Part shown: piece by piece, positions 25,361-36,609 of the stretch | Position numbering within the stretch: position 1 is the first letter of the stretch | How the letters are laid out: the number at the start of each line of letters is the position of its first letter | Position numbers and translations under genes: made by a program | Notes under the pieces: model-generated | Database searches by the model: none | Told to the model about the DNA's origin: nothing | Seen by the model: the letters and a program-made list of their open reading frames with translations, nothing else | Assembly (NCBI RefSeq): GCF_025118155.1 | Contig: NW_026251413.1 | Coordinates: 124,001-188,000, forward strand | Reading direction: 5' to 3' | Length of the DNA: 64,000 nt | Origin: Cokeromyces recurvatus | Taxonomy: Eukaryota; Mucoromycota; Mucoromycetes; Mucorales; Mucoraceae

Positions 25361-25943
25361 AGTTTTTTTTTTTTTTTTTTTGTTAAATGTATTAGAAAAG
25401 TGAAACAGTGCTTAGGTGCCTTGTATAATATGATTTGTGCAAATCAGATACTATATAAAAAAAAAAGGATGAAAGAAAAGAAAATAAAAAAGAGAAAGAA
25501 AGAATAGTATTCATTTTATGATGTCTAAATTTAAATCGCAGTATCCAATAAAAATACAATAATATGTATGTATTTTCTATATTAGGATACTAGTCTTTTC
25601 TTTAACGCGTTTTGCATAAAAAAAGAAAGTGAAATTATATAATAAGCTTGTTGCTATAAAATTCTATTTTAAATAAACTTTTTTAGTACCGTCCTTCTTT
25701 ATTTATGTTGTATTTACTTTAAAGCAATAATGAAAGAGTCTTCATTGTAGCTATTATATGAAATAGTAATTTTTGATCGCTGTAATATTTGATTTTAAAC
25801 TGAACGATATTGTATCTACAGTTTTCCGATCATCTCAACGCTCGACCGAAAGCAATTCTACACTCTTCGTGCTAAGTTTCTAGATGATCAATTTCAAACC
25901 CTTCGTCAAGACACTAACTCTATCCTATTGTCTTCCTCATGCC

Positions 25944-25985
<42 letters not shown>

Positions 25986-26447
25986 AAATAATAATGATAA
26001 TAAAACTCAGGATTTAATCGTAATACAAAAGAACCAAATAGGGGATTTTTAATTCTAGATGGGCTTGTACTCCAAACAATCGTTAAATTTCTTACAAGTA
26101 AATATACATACAACGATAATAGATTCCAAATACACCTACTTGATCATTGTAATGCGTTCATATTTTGCTCATAGTGCAAGTTGGGTCTTCTCAAGAAGTG
26201 GAAAGAAAGAAAAAAAGTTAAGAATCCTTGTTCCAAAAAAAAAGGGGTAAAAAAAAAAGCCCAAAGATTCTGTACCATAAATTTCTTGGATAATTGCTTT
26301 TATATATTTAATTAGCATTTAGTAAGTATACCATCAAAAATTGCTTGAATTTTGCTAAACATGGACTTTAAAACCGTGATCAGACTATTGATTTAAACTA
26401 TCCACATGTCATGTCTCAATTGAGCTTTACAGACTCACGACCAAAGC

Positions 26448-26488
<41 letters not shown>

Positions 26489-27087
26489 AAGACAGCTTTC
26501 TCTTCCTTTACCACAACGTTCGCCAAGAAAAGAAGAGAAGGTAACCACCAACAGTAACATAAGAAAAAAAATGAAGCGTCTTAGGTGATGAAAAAATATA
26601 TTAAAACACTTATGGAGAGACAAAATACGCTATAATTTTGTTGGTTATTCATATATTAGTTGTATTTTCCATTCTCTCATAATATCATTTCAATGTAAGT
26701 ATAGAATATATCTTAGTTATTAATATTCTTGTATTGATAAAGTCTTTTATGCGTTCTCTACTTTTGAACTATTTTCATCTACTTTGTCTGTTTGCAATTT
26801 GATATCACCTTTTGTATCCTTTTATTAACAACACCCTTTTCGTATAAATATCTTTTTTTTTGTATACAAATAGAAAGATGATGAGAAATATATTATTTCT
26901 TAAAGTTTGTTTAAAGCTTGGCCTTGGATAAAAGAGTAAAATTTCATTCACCATTTAAAATGAACAAATTGTGGCTTGTAAGAAATAACTATTCATTGAA
27001 TTTTATTTTATTTCCAGCTATTTTTTTTTTCACTCTTCTTAAAAAAAGTAAAAAAAATCAAAAAAAAAAAACTTTATATCATTTACG
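25361..27087. other. gene-free stretch with long homopolymers
   Basis: Includes an A run at about 25946-25981 and a T run at about 26450-26487. The open frames at 26059-26250 and 26435-26623 depend on these runs and are rejected. It holds the RPC2 promoter. Confidence 0.6.
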
Positions 27088-27868
27088 ATGGTCGATAAGA
27101 TGGATATAGATCATCATGAGGCAGATTCCATTGAGCCTTTGACAAAGGAGTTTTATGAAGGAAAACATATAGCAGCTCCTGTTAAAGAAATTGAGGTATT
27201 TAATACATGTTTGAGTTTTGTGTATACATCTACTAAATTTATATTTGAACAGGATAAATGGAAATTATTACCTGCATTTTTAAAAGTTAAAGGTCTCGTT
27301 AAACAACACATTGATTCATTCAACTATTTTGTCAATGTTGATCTTCAAAAAATTATCAAAGCCAATGAAAAAGTGACTTCTGATGTTGATCCTCATTTTT
27401 ATCTAAAGTAATATATATATGACTTTTGTAATTAGACTTACTCATTTATTACTATTTATAGATATACAGGCATTCGTGTTGGTATGCCAGAACGTACAGA
27501 CGCCGATGTAGCCAATCGTAGTTATACACCTCACGAATGTCGTCTTCGTGATTTGACTTATTCAGCAAATATTTATGTCGACGTTGAATATACTCGTGGC
27601 CGTCAAATCGTCAAGAGAAAAAATGTTGTCATCGGCCGTTTGCCCATTATGTTACGATCTGCCCGTTGTGTTTTGACAGGCAAGAATGAAGCTGAATTAG
27701 CACGTATGAAAGAATGTCCTCTCGACCCTGGAGGATACTTTGTCGTAAAAGGCACTGAAAAGGTCATTTTAGTTCAAGAGCAGTTATCTAAGAATCGTAT
27801 TATTGTTGATGTAGATAAAAAGGGAAACGTAGTTGCTAATGTTCAAAGGTAAATAAATAAATAAATAA

Positions 27869-27909
<41 letters not shown>

Positions 27910-30900
27910 TATTTATATGTATATATCTCTCTGTAAAAATAAATCCATTGTACGCTAATCAATTCAATTATAGTTCAACTCATGAACGTAAATCAAAAAC
28001 AGCTGTCTTTGTCAAAAATGGCAAAATTTATTTAAAGCACAACTCTATTTCAGAAGATATTCCTGTTGCTATTTTTATGAAAGCATTGGGTGTACAATCA
28101 GATCGAGAAATTGCACAACTTGTTTGTGGTAACGATCACGATTTGAATGACGCTTTTGCCATCAACATTGAAGAATCTTCTCGTTTACGTGTCTTTACTC
28201 AGTTACAAGCTTTGGATTATATTGGTGCAAAGGTGAAAGTAAATCGAAAATTATCTACTGTAAGAAAGACGTTAGCTGAAGAAGCATTAGAGGTACTTGC
28301 AACTGTTGTTTTAGCTCATGTACCAGTCGAAAATTTGAACTTTAGAGAAAAAAGTATTTATGCTGCTGTTATGATTCGTCGTGTGTTGATTGCCATGACA
28401 GATGAAGTGCAAGTCGATGATCGTGATTATGTTGGTAATAAACGTTTAGAATTGGCAGGTCAATTGCTTTCACTCTTATTTGAAGATTTATTCAAGAAGT
28501 TTAATTCGGATTTAAAGTTAAATGCAGATAAAGTGCTTAAGAAGCCTAATCGTACACAAGAATTTGATATATTTAACCAATTAGTCTTACATGGTGACCA
28601 TATTACGAGTGGATTTATTCGCGCTATTTCAACTGGTAATTGGGTCTTGAAGCGTTTCAAAATGGATCGTGCTGGTATCACTCAAGTTTTATCACGTCTA
28701 TCTTATATCTCTGCTTTGGGTATGATGACCCGTATTACGTCTCAGTTTGAAAAGACAAGAAAAGTATCTGGTCCAAGAGCATTACAACCATCACAATGGG
28801 GTATGTTATGTCCATCAGATACTCCAGAAGGTGAAGCTTGTGGTTTAGTAAAGAACTTGGCTTTAATGACCCATATTACAACTGATCAAGAGGAAGACCC
28901 TATTCGAAAGATTGCTTTTGCTTTAGGTATTGAAGACGTTAATCTTCTAACTGGTGCTGAATTATATCAACCCAACACCTTTATTGTCCTCTTGAATGGT
29001 GTTATCTTGGGTATTACTCGTCGTGTACAACAATTTGTAACTAGTTTCCGTCGTCTTCGTCGTGCAGGTCGTATCTCTGAATTTGTATCTGTCTTTGTGA
29101 ATATACATCAAAGAACTGTCAATTTATCATCTGATGGTGGCCGTATTTGTAGACCTTTAATTATTGTAGAAAATGGACAGCCTGCTGTTAAGCAACATCA
29201 TATTAATGTAAGTGCCTTCCCCCTCCCTCCCTTAGGCTTTATTATATTGACTTTATAATACTATTTTATTTATTTATTTATTTATTAGGACTTGATTGCG
29301 GATAAATTATGCTTTGATGACTTTTTAAAAATGGGTCTTGTCGAATATGTGGATGTTAACGAAGAAAGTGATGCGAATATTGCAGTATATGAAAAGGATA
29401 TTATACCACAAACGACTCATTTGGAAATTGAACCTTTCACACTCCTTGGTGCAGTTGCAGGTCTTATTCCTTATCCTCATCATAATCAATCGCCTCGTAA
29501 TACATATCAATGTGCTATGGGTAAACAAGCTATTGGTGCTATCGGTTATAATCAATTAAATCGTATTGAAACATTGATTTATTTGATGGTGTATCCTCAA
29601 CAGCCTATGGTAAAGACAAAGACAATTGAATTGATTGGCTATGATAAATTACCTGCAGGTCAGAATGCAACAGTAGCTGTCATGAGTTATTCAGGTTATG
29701 ATATTGAAGATGCTTTGGTATTAAATAAATCAGGTCTTGACCGTGGCTTTGGTCGTTGTCAGGTATTGAGAAAGTATGCCAGTTTAGTAAAACGTTATCC
29801 TAATGGTACACACGATCGTCTCGCTGATCCTCCAGCTCGTGATTCCGACTTTTGGAATGAAACTTATGATGCTATTGAACAAGATGGTATTGCAGGTGTA
29901 GGCGAACCATTAGAAGGTGGCTCTATCTTTATTAATAAACAAGTCCCTGTTAGTGGTGGTATTGATACTAATGTACCTGGTGCTTCACAAAGCGTAGCTT
30001 ACAAGCCGGCTCCTCATCGTTACAAGTCACCACAAACGGGCTATGTTGATAAAGTCTTGTTTACAACTACTGAATCCGATCAAACATTAATTAAAGTCAA
30101 TATTCGTCAAACACGTCGACCTGAGTTAGGTGATAAATTCTCTTCACGTCACGGACAAAAAGGTGTATGTGGTATTATTGTTCAACAGGAAGATATGCCA
30201 TTTTCAGATTTGGGTGTATGTCCAGATATCATTATGAATCCTCATGGTTTCCCATCTCGTATGACAGTCGGTAAGATGATTGAATTATTAGCTGGTAAAG
30301 CAGGTGTTTTAGATGGTTCTTTACAATATGGTACTGCTTTTGGTGGTTCTAAAGTAGAAGACATGAGTCGTATCTTGATTCAACATGGTTTTAATTATTC
30401 TGGTAAAGATTACGTAACATCTGGTATTACAGGTGAACCACTCTCTGCTTATATCTTCTTTGGTCCCATTTATTATCAAAAATTGAAACACATGGTTATG
30501 GATAAAATGCATGCTCGAGCAAGGTAAGTACTTGAATGATTTACTATTAGAATTAATTATCTTTATTTATTTATTTATTTTTTTAACAGAGGTCCTCGTG
30601 CAACTTTAACACGTCAACCTACTGAAGGTCGTTCAAGAGATGGTGGTCTTCGTCTTGGTGAAATGGAGCGTGATTGTTTAATTGGCTATGGTGCTTCCAT
30701 GTTATTATTGGAACGTTTAATGATTTCATCAGATGCCTTTGAAGTTCATGTTTGTGATAAATGTGGTTTAATTGGTTATGCTGGCTGGTGTCAATTCTGT
30801 AAGAGTTCAAAATACATGAAGACAATGGAGATACCCTATGCCGCTAAATTATTATTCCAAGAATTAATGGCAATGAATATTTCTCCTCGATTAATTCTAG

Positions 30901-30914
30901 AAGATGCTATTTAA
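27088..30914 (+). CDS. RET1: DNA-directed RNA polymerase III subunit RPC2
   Basis: Second-largest catalytic subunit of Pol III, which makes tRNA, 5S and U6. Six exons (27088-27195, 27253-27407, 27462-27848, 27974-29207, 29289-30523, 30590-30914) give 1147 residues, the normal size. Pol III-specific stretches include [60 protein letters not shown] and [11 protein letters not shown]. The hybrid-binding core [20 protein letters not shown] and [20 protein letters not shown] follow. The C-terminal zinc site is [16 protein letters not shown], before [16 protein letters not shown]. Sequence agrees with yeast Ret1 rather than Rpb2 or Rpa135. The first intron (57 bp) has no in-frame stop. The third intron (27849-27973) holds (AAAT)n and (TA)n repeats. 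Confidence 0.98.
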
Positions 30915-31246
30915 ACACGCTTCTCCCTTCCACCTTCCCCCCTTTTTTTATTTTCTTTCTCTTGTCTACTACCTACCAGTGTGTATGTGTATGTGTGTGT
31001 GTGTGTGTGTTTTTTGTTTTGTAAATATATATAATTTAGAAATAAACATATAACAATTGATGAAGTGTGCATGTATATATATAAAAAAAATTCCTTGTGT
31101 GTAATAGCTGCATTTGTGTGTCTAAACCAATCATATTATGGTTAAATCATACGATTTATTCTGATAAGCAACTTTATTTTTTTTTTTTTTCTTTTCTTTT
31201 CTTTTCTTTATATTCTACTTGTATATATATTTATAAAGAAAAAAAA

Positions 31247-31677
31247 ATGTTACGCATTACAATAGTATTATGTTTATTCATTGCTCTCATCAGTGGTAAA
31301 TAAATAAATAACATACATATATAAATGGACGATTAGAGAATATAATGATAATTCTTTGCATAATTACAGCTAGTGAAGTCAAGTACATTATGGCTTTGAA
31401 ATCACCTGTTACTAAAGAATCATATAAACAAGCTAAAGTGGATGTTGAATCTATGGGAGGTAAAGTTGAACAAGAATTCCATGCTGCGTTTAAAGCAGTT
31501 CTTATCTCTTTACCAAGTGAACAAGCAAATGCACTTGAAGCAAAATCCTACGTTGATTTTATGGAACAAGATAAATCAGGTAAAAAATTTATCATTATGA
31601 TATTATTATTAGACTGGATTATTATATTTATTTTGTGTGTGTGTATGTGTTTTTTTTTTATAGTTCACATTGCTTAA
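31247..31677 (+). CDS. secreted peptidase inhibitor I9-domain protein
   Basis: Three exons (31247-31295, 31370-31579, 31664-31677) give 90 residues. The N-terminus MLRITIVLCLFIALISASE is a signal peptide; the first intron falls near the predicted cleavage site. The rest is one Inhibitor_I9 fold: KYIMALKSPVTKESYKQAKV, then VESMGGKVEQEFHAAFKAVL, and EQANALEAKSYVDFMEQDKS before VHIA. This fold serves as subtilisin propeptide or as a stand-alone proteinase B inhibitor (Pbi2 type). Here it stands alone and carries a signal, so it may act in the secretory path or vacuole. It converges on the deubiquitinase gene with 70 bp between stops. Confidence 0.85.
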
Positions 31678-31747
31678 AATAGTTTAAAATAATAATAATA
31701 ATAAAAAGAAAAAAAAAAAAAAAAAAAAACACTCTTTCTCTTATATA

Positions 31748-33854
31748 TTATTTAGCTGCCAGCAGCATGTTATCTTTCATGATGAGTGAATTTGCTATAC
31801 GTAGTGCTTCTTTAGCAGCATCGTCATCTGTTGGTATAATAGTGTTGTATACATTCTTACTAGCATTTAATTCATCTTCTTCTTCTTCTGATGATATAAC
31901 ATCACTACTACTACTACTATCATCCATTGCTATCTCTTCTTCTTCTTCTTCTCCTTCTTCATCGAGTAATAAAGTCGTATTGATTGAAGGATTTTCTTTT
32001 TTATTAATAAGCTCATATAAGAGCATATATGGATTCGATCTCATCACATCTTCTACAGAACATAATTCAACTTTTGTATCTGAAATTCTATACCAGGTAT
32101 CGTTCTGACATTTCCAATTTTCTAAACCTTTATCACGATTACATTCACAACATTGACATTGATTTGTATAAATACGTCGTTTGAAGGCTACAAAGTGACC
32201 AAAACTATGACTACCATAATGGACTACTACACTCATTAACTTGTAGTATTGATGTTGCTCTGAAGGTACTGAGATAGGCATATTAGGCCTTGTATTAAGT
32301 GTACCATTTGTACAAAAGGGGGATAAATCCAAATATTCCGGAAATATTAGATGACATGAGTTTTTATAAACTGCACCAGTATGTAAAAAAGCAGATCGAG
32401 AGATATGCAGACAGAGTATCTTGGGCGGCTTTGCTAACATCACTTGCTTTGTACTCATACAACTTACAGACTTCAGTAATCGATCTTGATCATTTTCTTC
32501 TTCAATACGACCCATCTTCAATCTATTTTCAATCTCTTGCTTCACTTTTTCTAAGGAAACCAATTGAGTTAGTAACTCTCGTTTCTTCTTTTTGTTAGAT
32601 TGCCTTTTGGATTGCTGCTTTAGTGTTTCTATTTCTGCAGTTAGAGCTTTAATGGTTGTTACAAATGAACATCTTCTACAACTTGCATCTTGAAGGTATT
32701 CAATAGATGTGAATTGTGATAGACATTCTTCGAGTGAGGTTGTATACTATGTAAAAGCCATTAATATCTCTTCTATTTTATTTATGTCTGTCTGTCTGTC
32801 TAATCTATCTTACTCTATTTGGTACATTGAGTTGAATATTATTAAATGAAAAATGACGAATTGCACTCTATAATATTAAATAGACAAGTAAATATAAGAT
32901 AGATAAATATATAAGAGTAGAGAGAGTGCGTGTATGTGTGTGTGTGTGTGACTATAAAGAAGATAGATATTACCGTATAACCGCATTCCATGCAAGATAA
33001 CCGATTAGCTAATAAACCTATAAATGGGTTTTCTAGAGTGTTCATGTGTTGATGTTTCTGTAACAAAACCCTTAACCCATTATCCAGTGACTTTACGACC
33101 TTTTGACCTTCTGTGTCGATTGCACTCGAAACTAATTGAAAGAACTCTTGTGCATCTTGTTGTTCACGATTAATGATTCGACGATTGGATGAAAGTGCAG
33201 TAATAATATCCAAAGGACGAAAAGATGTATAACGATAACGAGGCATTGTTAGAGCTCGAATAGTCTTTAGTAGTGAACGTGTTACTGGTAGTGAAGTATG
33301 ATTGGATATATAACTTATATGTTTCAAATATATATGTAAATGAAGTAAAGAAGATAGGGCCTATATATATATAAAGGAACATGAATATTAATTAATTATA
33401 AAACTTATTTCTATAGTCTACCTGTAAAACAGAATTTAAAAAGCAGGTATTACCCATATTGACTAAACCAGAGATTAGGGCTGTTTCATCATCTGCTTCT
33501 ATATTTGAATCTAAACAAATATCTGATTCCTTTGAATCATTCGCGAGCTCACTTTCTAAAGATGAGTTAGATCTAAATATTATTATTTTTTTTTGAAAAG
33601 AAACTCATACCTATAAGTTGTTTGGATAGATTATCATAATATTCTTGTGGTCTTACATAGATCATGAGCTGTGGAATGCCTAGTAAGATTAATATTTTAT
33701 GTAAAAAAACTGTAATACAATTAGGTGTATAAAAGGATAGCTTTTGAAAAATAGGTAATAAAATTGCAATTAAGCCAAAGATAGCAAGAATGAATTGCGT
33801 TACATCTGACAGCTCAGTTAACATAAACTGAAATCTTTCTAATGTTAACTGCAT
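31748..33854 (-). CDS. membrane-anchored ubiquitin carboxyl-terminal hydrolase (Ubp1-like)
   Basis: Deubiquitinating Cys protease of the USP family. Five exons (33611-33854, 33423-33555, 32974-33358, 32814-32867, 31748-32746) give 604 residues. Near the N-terminus are hydrophobic segments (FILAIFGLIAILLPIF, CITVFLHKILILLGI), giving a membrane anchor as in yeast Ubp1. The Cys box is GLVNMGNTCFLNSVLQ. EQQDAQEFFQLVSSAIDTE is the QQDAxEF motif. Zinc-ribbon Cys pairs occur at CMECGYT and CRRCSF. The His box is HYGSHSFGHFVAFKRR, with CQCCECNR inserted, then WYRISDTKVE. The C-terminus is a Ser/Glu-rich acidic tail. All catalytic positions are present. Confidence 0.9.
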
Positions 33855-34892
33855 ATTATTGTCTGTTAATAAGGAAAAAAAAAAAAAAGAGAAAGAAAAG
33901 AAAAAGAAATAAAAAAAAAAAAAATACAGTTTTCTAACAAACGCCAGATATAAAGGATTTTAATTGGATTACAAGCTAGACTATGCATTTATAATCATAC
34001 ACGAATTTTTATTATTTATTTATTTAGTTTTATAAGAATTATATACAAATTGATAAATGTATTGTTCTAACACAAAAGTATATAATACATATAATTTTTG
34101 TTTGTATTGGATATTCAATTATGAACACTACAAGTCTACAGATGTTACTGTCAACTATATAAAATAGCTGCCTTATTTTGATAATCGCGACCTAATTATC
34201 ATTGTAAAGCGCAACATTTATTGATATTAAGCTGCATGTGTCATTTATTTATTGCACATATATAGCAACTATTTTATTAATGAGGAGCATAGTCCAAGCT
34301 ATTCTTTTTGTAGGAAGTCATTACAGATATTTATTAATAATCAGAGCATACTTATACACTCAAAATTGAATTTTTCAATAAATCATAGACGAAAATTTAG
34401 TCTGTACTATATATACCTCAACACTGACAAAGTCCCTATGAAACTTTTATTGAGAAATATGAGATTAGCAGAATTCACTTTTTGAGGGGGGAAGGAGTAT
34501 ATTCTTAATGCGGCAGATCCTAAATTTATACACTACAGAATGATACCTAGCCCTTCATTACTTGATGATCCAGCTGATAAGGGTGTAGTAATAATGATTG
34601 ATAGGCCAGTTACAAAATGAGAGGGGAAAAGTAATTGATATTTACGTAAAGACAATAAGAAATAAATATGTATAATAAAAAAAAAAAAAAAAAAAAAAAA
34701 ACTTGTCTGTTAAATAAAGTAATAACTAGACTTATGATGTCGGACAAGATTTTACCTATAGAATATGCATGAAATAATTTAAAGTTATTACCCAAAAAAG
34801 AAAAAAAAAAGAAAAAAAAAGTATAAAGAGTCGTAAAACTCTCGAACTTGAGTATTCTTCTTTCTCTCTTGTTATTTATAATAATATAGAAA
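33855..34892. other. intergenic, with a possible coding relic at 34493-34621
   Basis: Divergent promoters of the deubiquitinase and the calmodulin-like gene. At 34493-34621 (+) a short open frame reads KEYILNAADPKFIHYRMIPS then PSLLDDPADKGVVIMIDRPV and stops. It looks like genuine protein sequence but has no recognised family or neighbouring exon. The rest is AT-rich with A runs. Confidence 0.45.
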
Positions 34893-35571
34893 ATGGTAAT
34901 AATATAAATACGTCTTGTATAAGTATAAAAGGACTAAGATATGCTATAGCACAATAAACTCAGTGAAAGTGAAATTGCTGAATATCACAATACATTTGCG
35001 TTATTTGACAAGAATAATGATGGTAAAATTGATATTACAGAACTTAAAAATGCTATACGCGCCTTGGGACAAAAGCCGAGTGATTCAGAATTAAATGATA
35101 TGTTTAAAAATGTCGATACTAATAATAACGGGAATATTGATTTTGAAGAATTTTTAACACTTGTATCAAGGTATTGTATTGTATTGTATAGCATAACACT
35201 CATTTACTTATTATTTTATACACAGAGGGAATAATACGTCTGAAAATGATTCATCTGATGCTTTTAAAGTATTCGATAGAAATAATGATGGATATATTAC
35301 TCAAGATGAACTTCGCTCTGTTATGAGCCAACTTGGTAAAGTATCTACACTATTTGTCTTCATTGATATACTAATAAATAATAAAGGGGAGAACTTATCT
35401 GACAAAGAACTTGAAGAAATGATTAAAGAGGCTGATACAGATGGTGATGGAAAGGTCAACTATAAAGAGTTTCTTAAAATGATGGTAGGTTATTATACAC
35501 CAAGTATGAACAAATTTTATTTACCTTACCTATCTTCCATTTATTATAAAGTAAACAACGTTATGAAATAA
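34893..35571 (+). CDS. calmodulin-like four-EF-hand protein
   Basis: Calcium sensor. Exon 1 is just the ATG (34893-34895), followed by a 54-bp intron. Exons 34950-35170, 35226-35335 and 35387-35571 complete it (172 residues). An intron directly after the start codon is typical of calmodulin genes. All four loops are canonical: [48 protein letters not shown]. Compared with calmodulin (about 149 residues) the tail beyond FLKMM is longer and aromatic-rich. Alternatively GTAGGT after KMM is a donor, and an acceptor before a TAA at about 35551 would end the protein there. Divergent N-terminal residues suggest a paralogue rather than canonical calmodulin. The third intron (51 bp) has no in-frame stop. 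Confidence 0.88.
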
Positions 35572-35704
35572 CGACTACGTCATCATTGCTTCTTAAATGA
35601 ATATAGACAAGCAATAAAATAAATAAAAATATCATTATTTAACAAATTAGTAAAAGTCTGTCCTTTGCTATTCTCTAAAATAATAAATAATAATAAAGGA
35701 GCTA

Positions 35705-36016
35705 TGTTGAATCAAAATTGAATGTCTACAGAATGAGTGCAAAATGAATCCTTATTTTATATCTTGTGGAGAACAGGGTTACTTTGCGACAGGAACAGAA
35801 TGAAAGAAGAATATTTTCCATAAAATGATATCTGAGCCCTGATTGAGAATTAATCTCAGTTAACTCACTCTAATAAAAAATTAAATTATTCGTATTCGTG
35901 CTCGATCTAGTCGGCTCGGCTATTTTCCTTGAAACCAAATAATGAGATCTTGTTTGTTCATGACTCTGATCTGTATATTATAAGATATTATGTAATACAT
36001 GATTATATACACAACA
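35705..36016 (-). mobile_element. solo LTR, family 2, copy B (TSD AGCTA)
   Basis: The 312-bp sequence starts TGTTGAATC and ends ATACACAACA on the plus strand. It is flanked by a perfect 5-bp duplication AGCTA (35700-35704 and 36017-36021). It is the reverse complement of copy A near 21224. TG...CA ends and a 5-bp duplication point to an LTR retrotransposon remnant. No internal region. Confidence 0.85.
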
Positions 36017-36609
36017 AGCTATTAAATAAATAACAACTTATATTTATAGCAATCATTCCCAATATTATAAGTGTATCCCTCTCAAACCTATATTGCTAGT
36101 ATATACTGCGATATTCAGCAAGTATAAAATCAGCATGTACATGCAAATGAGTTCCAGACCTCAGGTACAAAGCCTATATATGAAAACCAAGTCATATCAC
36201 TAAAGCATTAGCTTGCTTGCTTACTTATTTACATGTGCGTACATATTGTTTCTTATGTCACCTAAAAAAAAAGAAAAAAAAAAGAACTAGTTTTAATGTT
36301 GTTTTTCAAGAGTACAAAACCAAATTTGTATAAATTAAGCTTACAGTCATGTATATAATACCTTGTAAAGTATATTATAATATGTTCAATATTCACACAT
36401 AAGATTATATAGTTTCCCCTAAGAGTATGTATTTCAATTGATAAATTAAGAGAAAAAGATATTTGAGTTATCATAATTTGACCTGTTTTGTTTATTTGTA
36501 TGATAACGACTAAATTCAATATAATAGTAATACTTATAAATATACATCTATTTTAGCTTTTATTTTATTTTGTTTATATTATTTTATATCATTTTATTTT
36601 CTTACACAC
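36017..36609. other. gene-free gap
   Basis: AT-rich spacer between the LTR and the monooxygenase start; it holds the monooxygenase promoter. The minus frame at 36262-36519 is not supported. Confidence 0.6.

Noticed and set aside
31767..32108. Plus-strand Ser-rich open frame
   Set aside because: Antisense shadow of the Glu/Ser-rich tail of the deubiquitinase.
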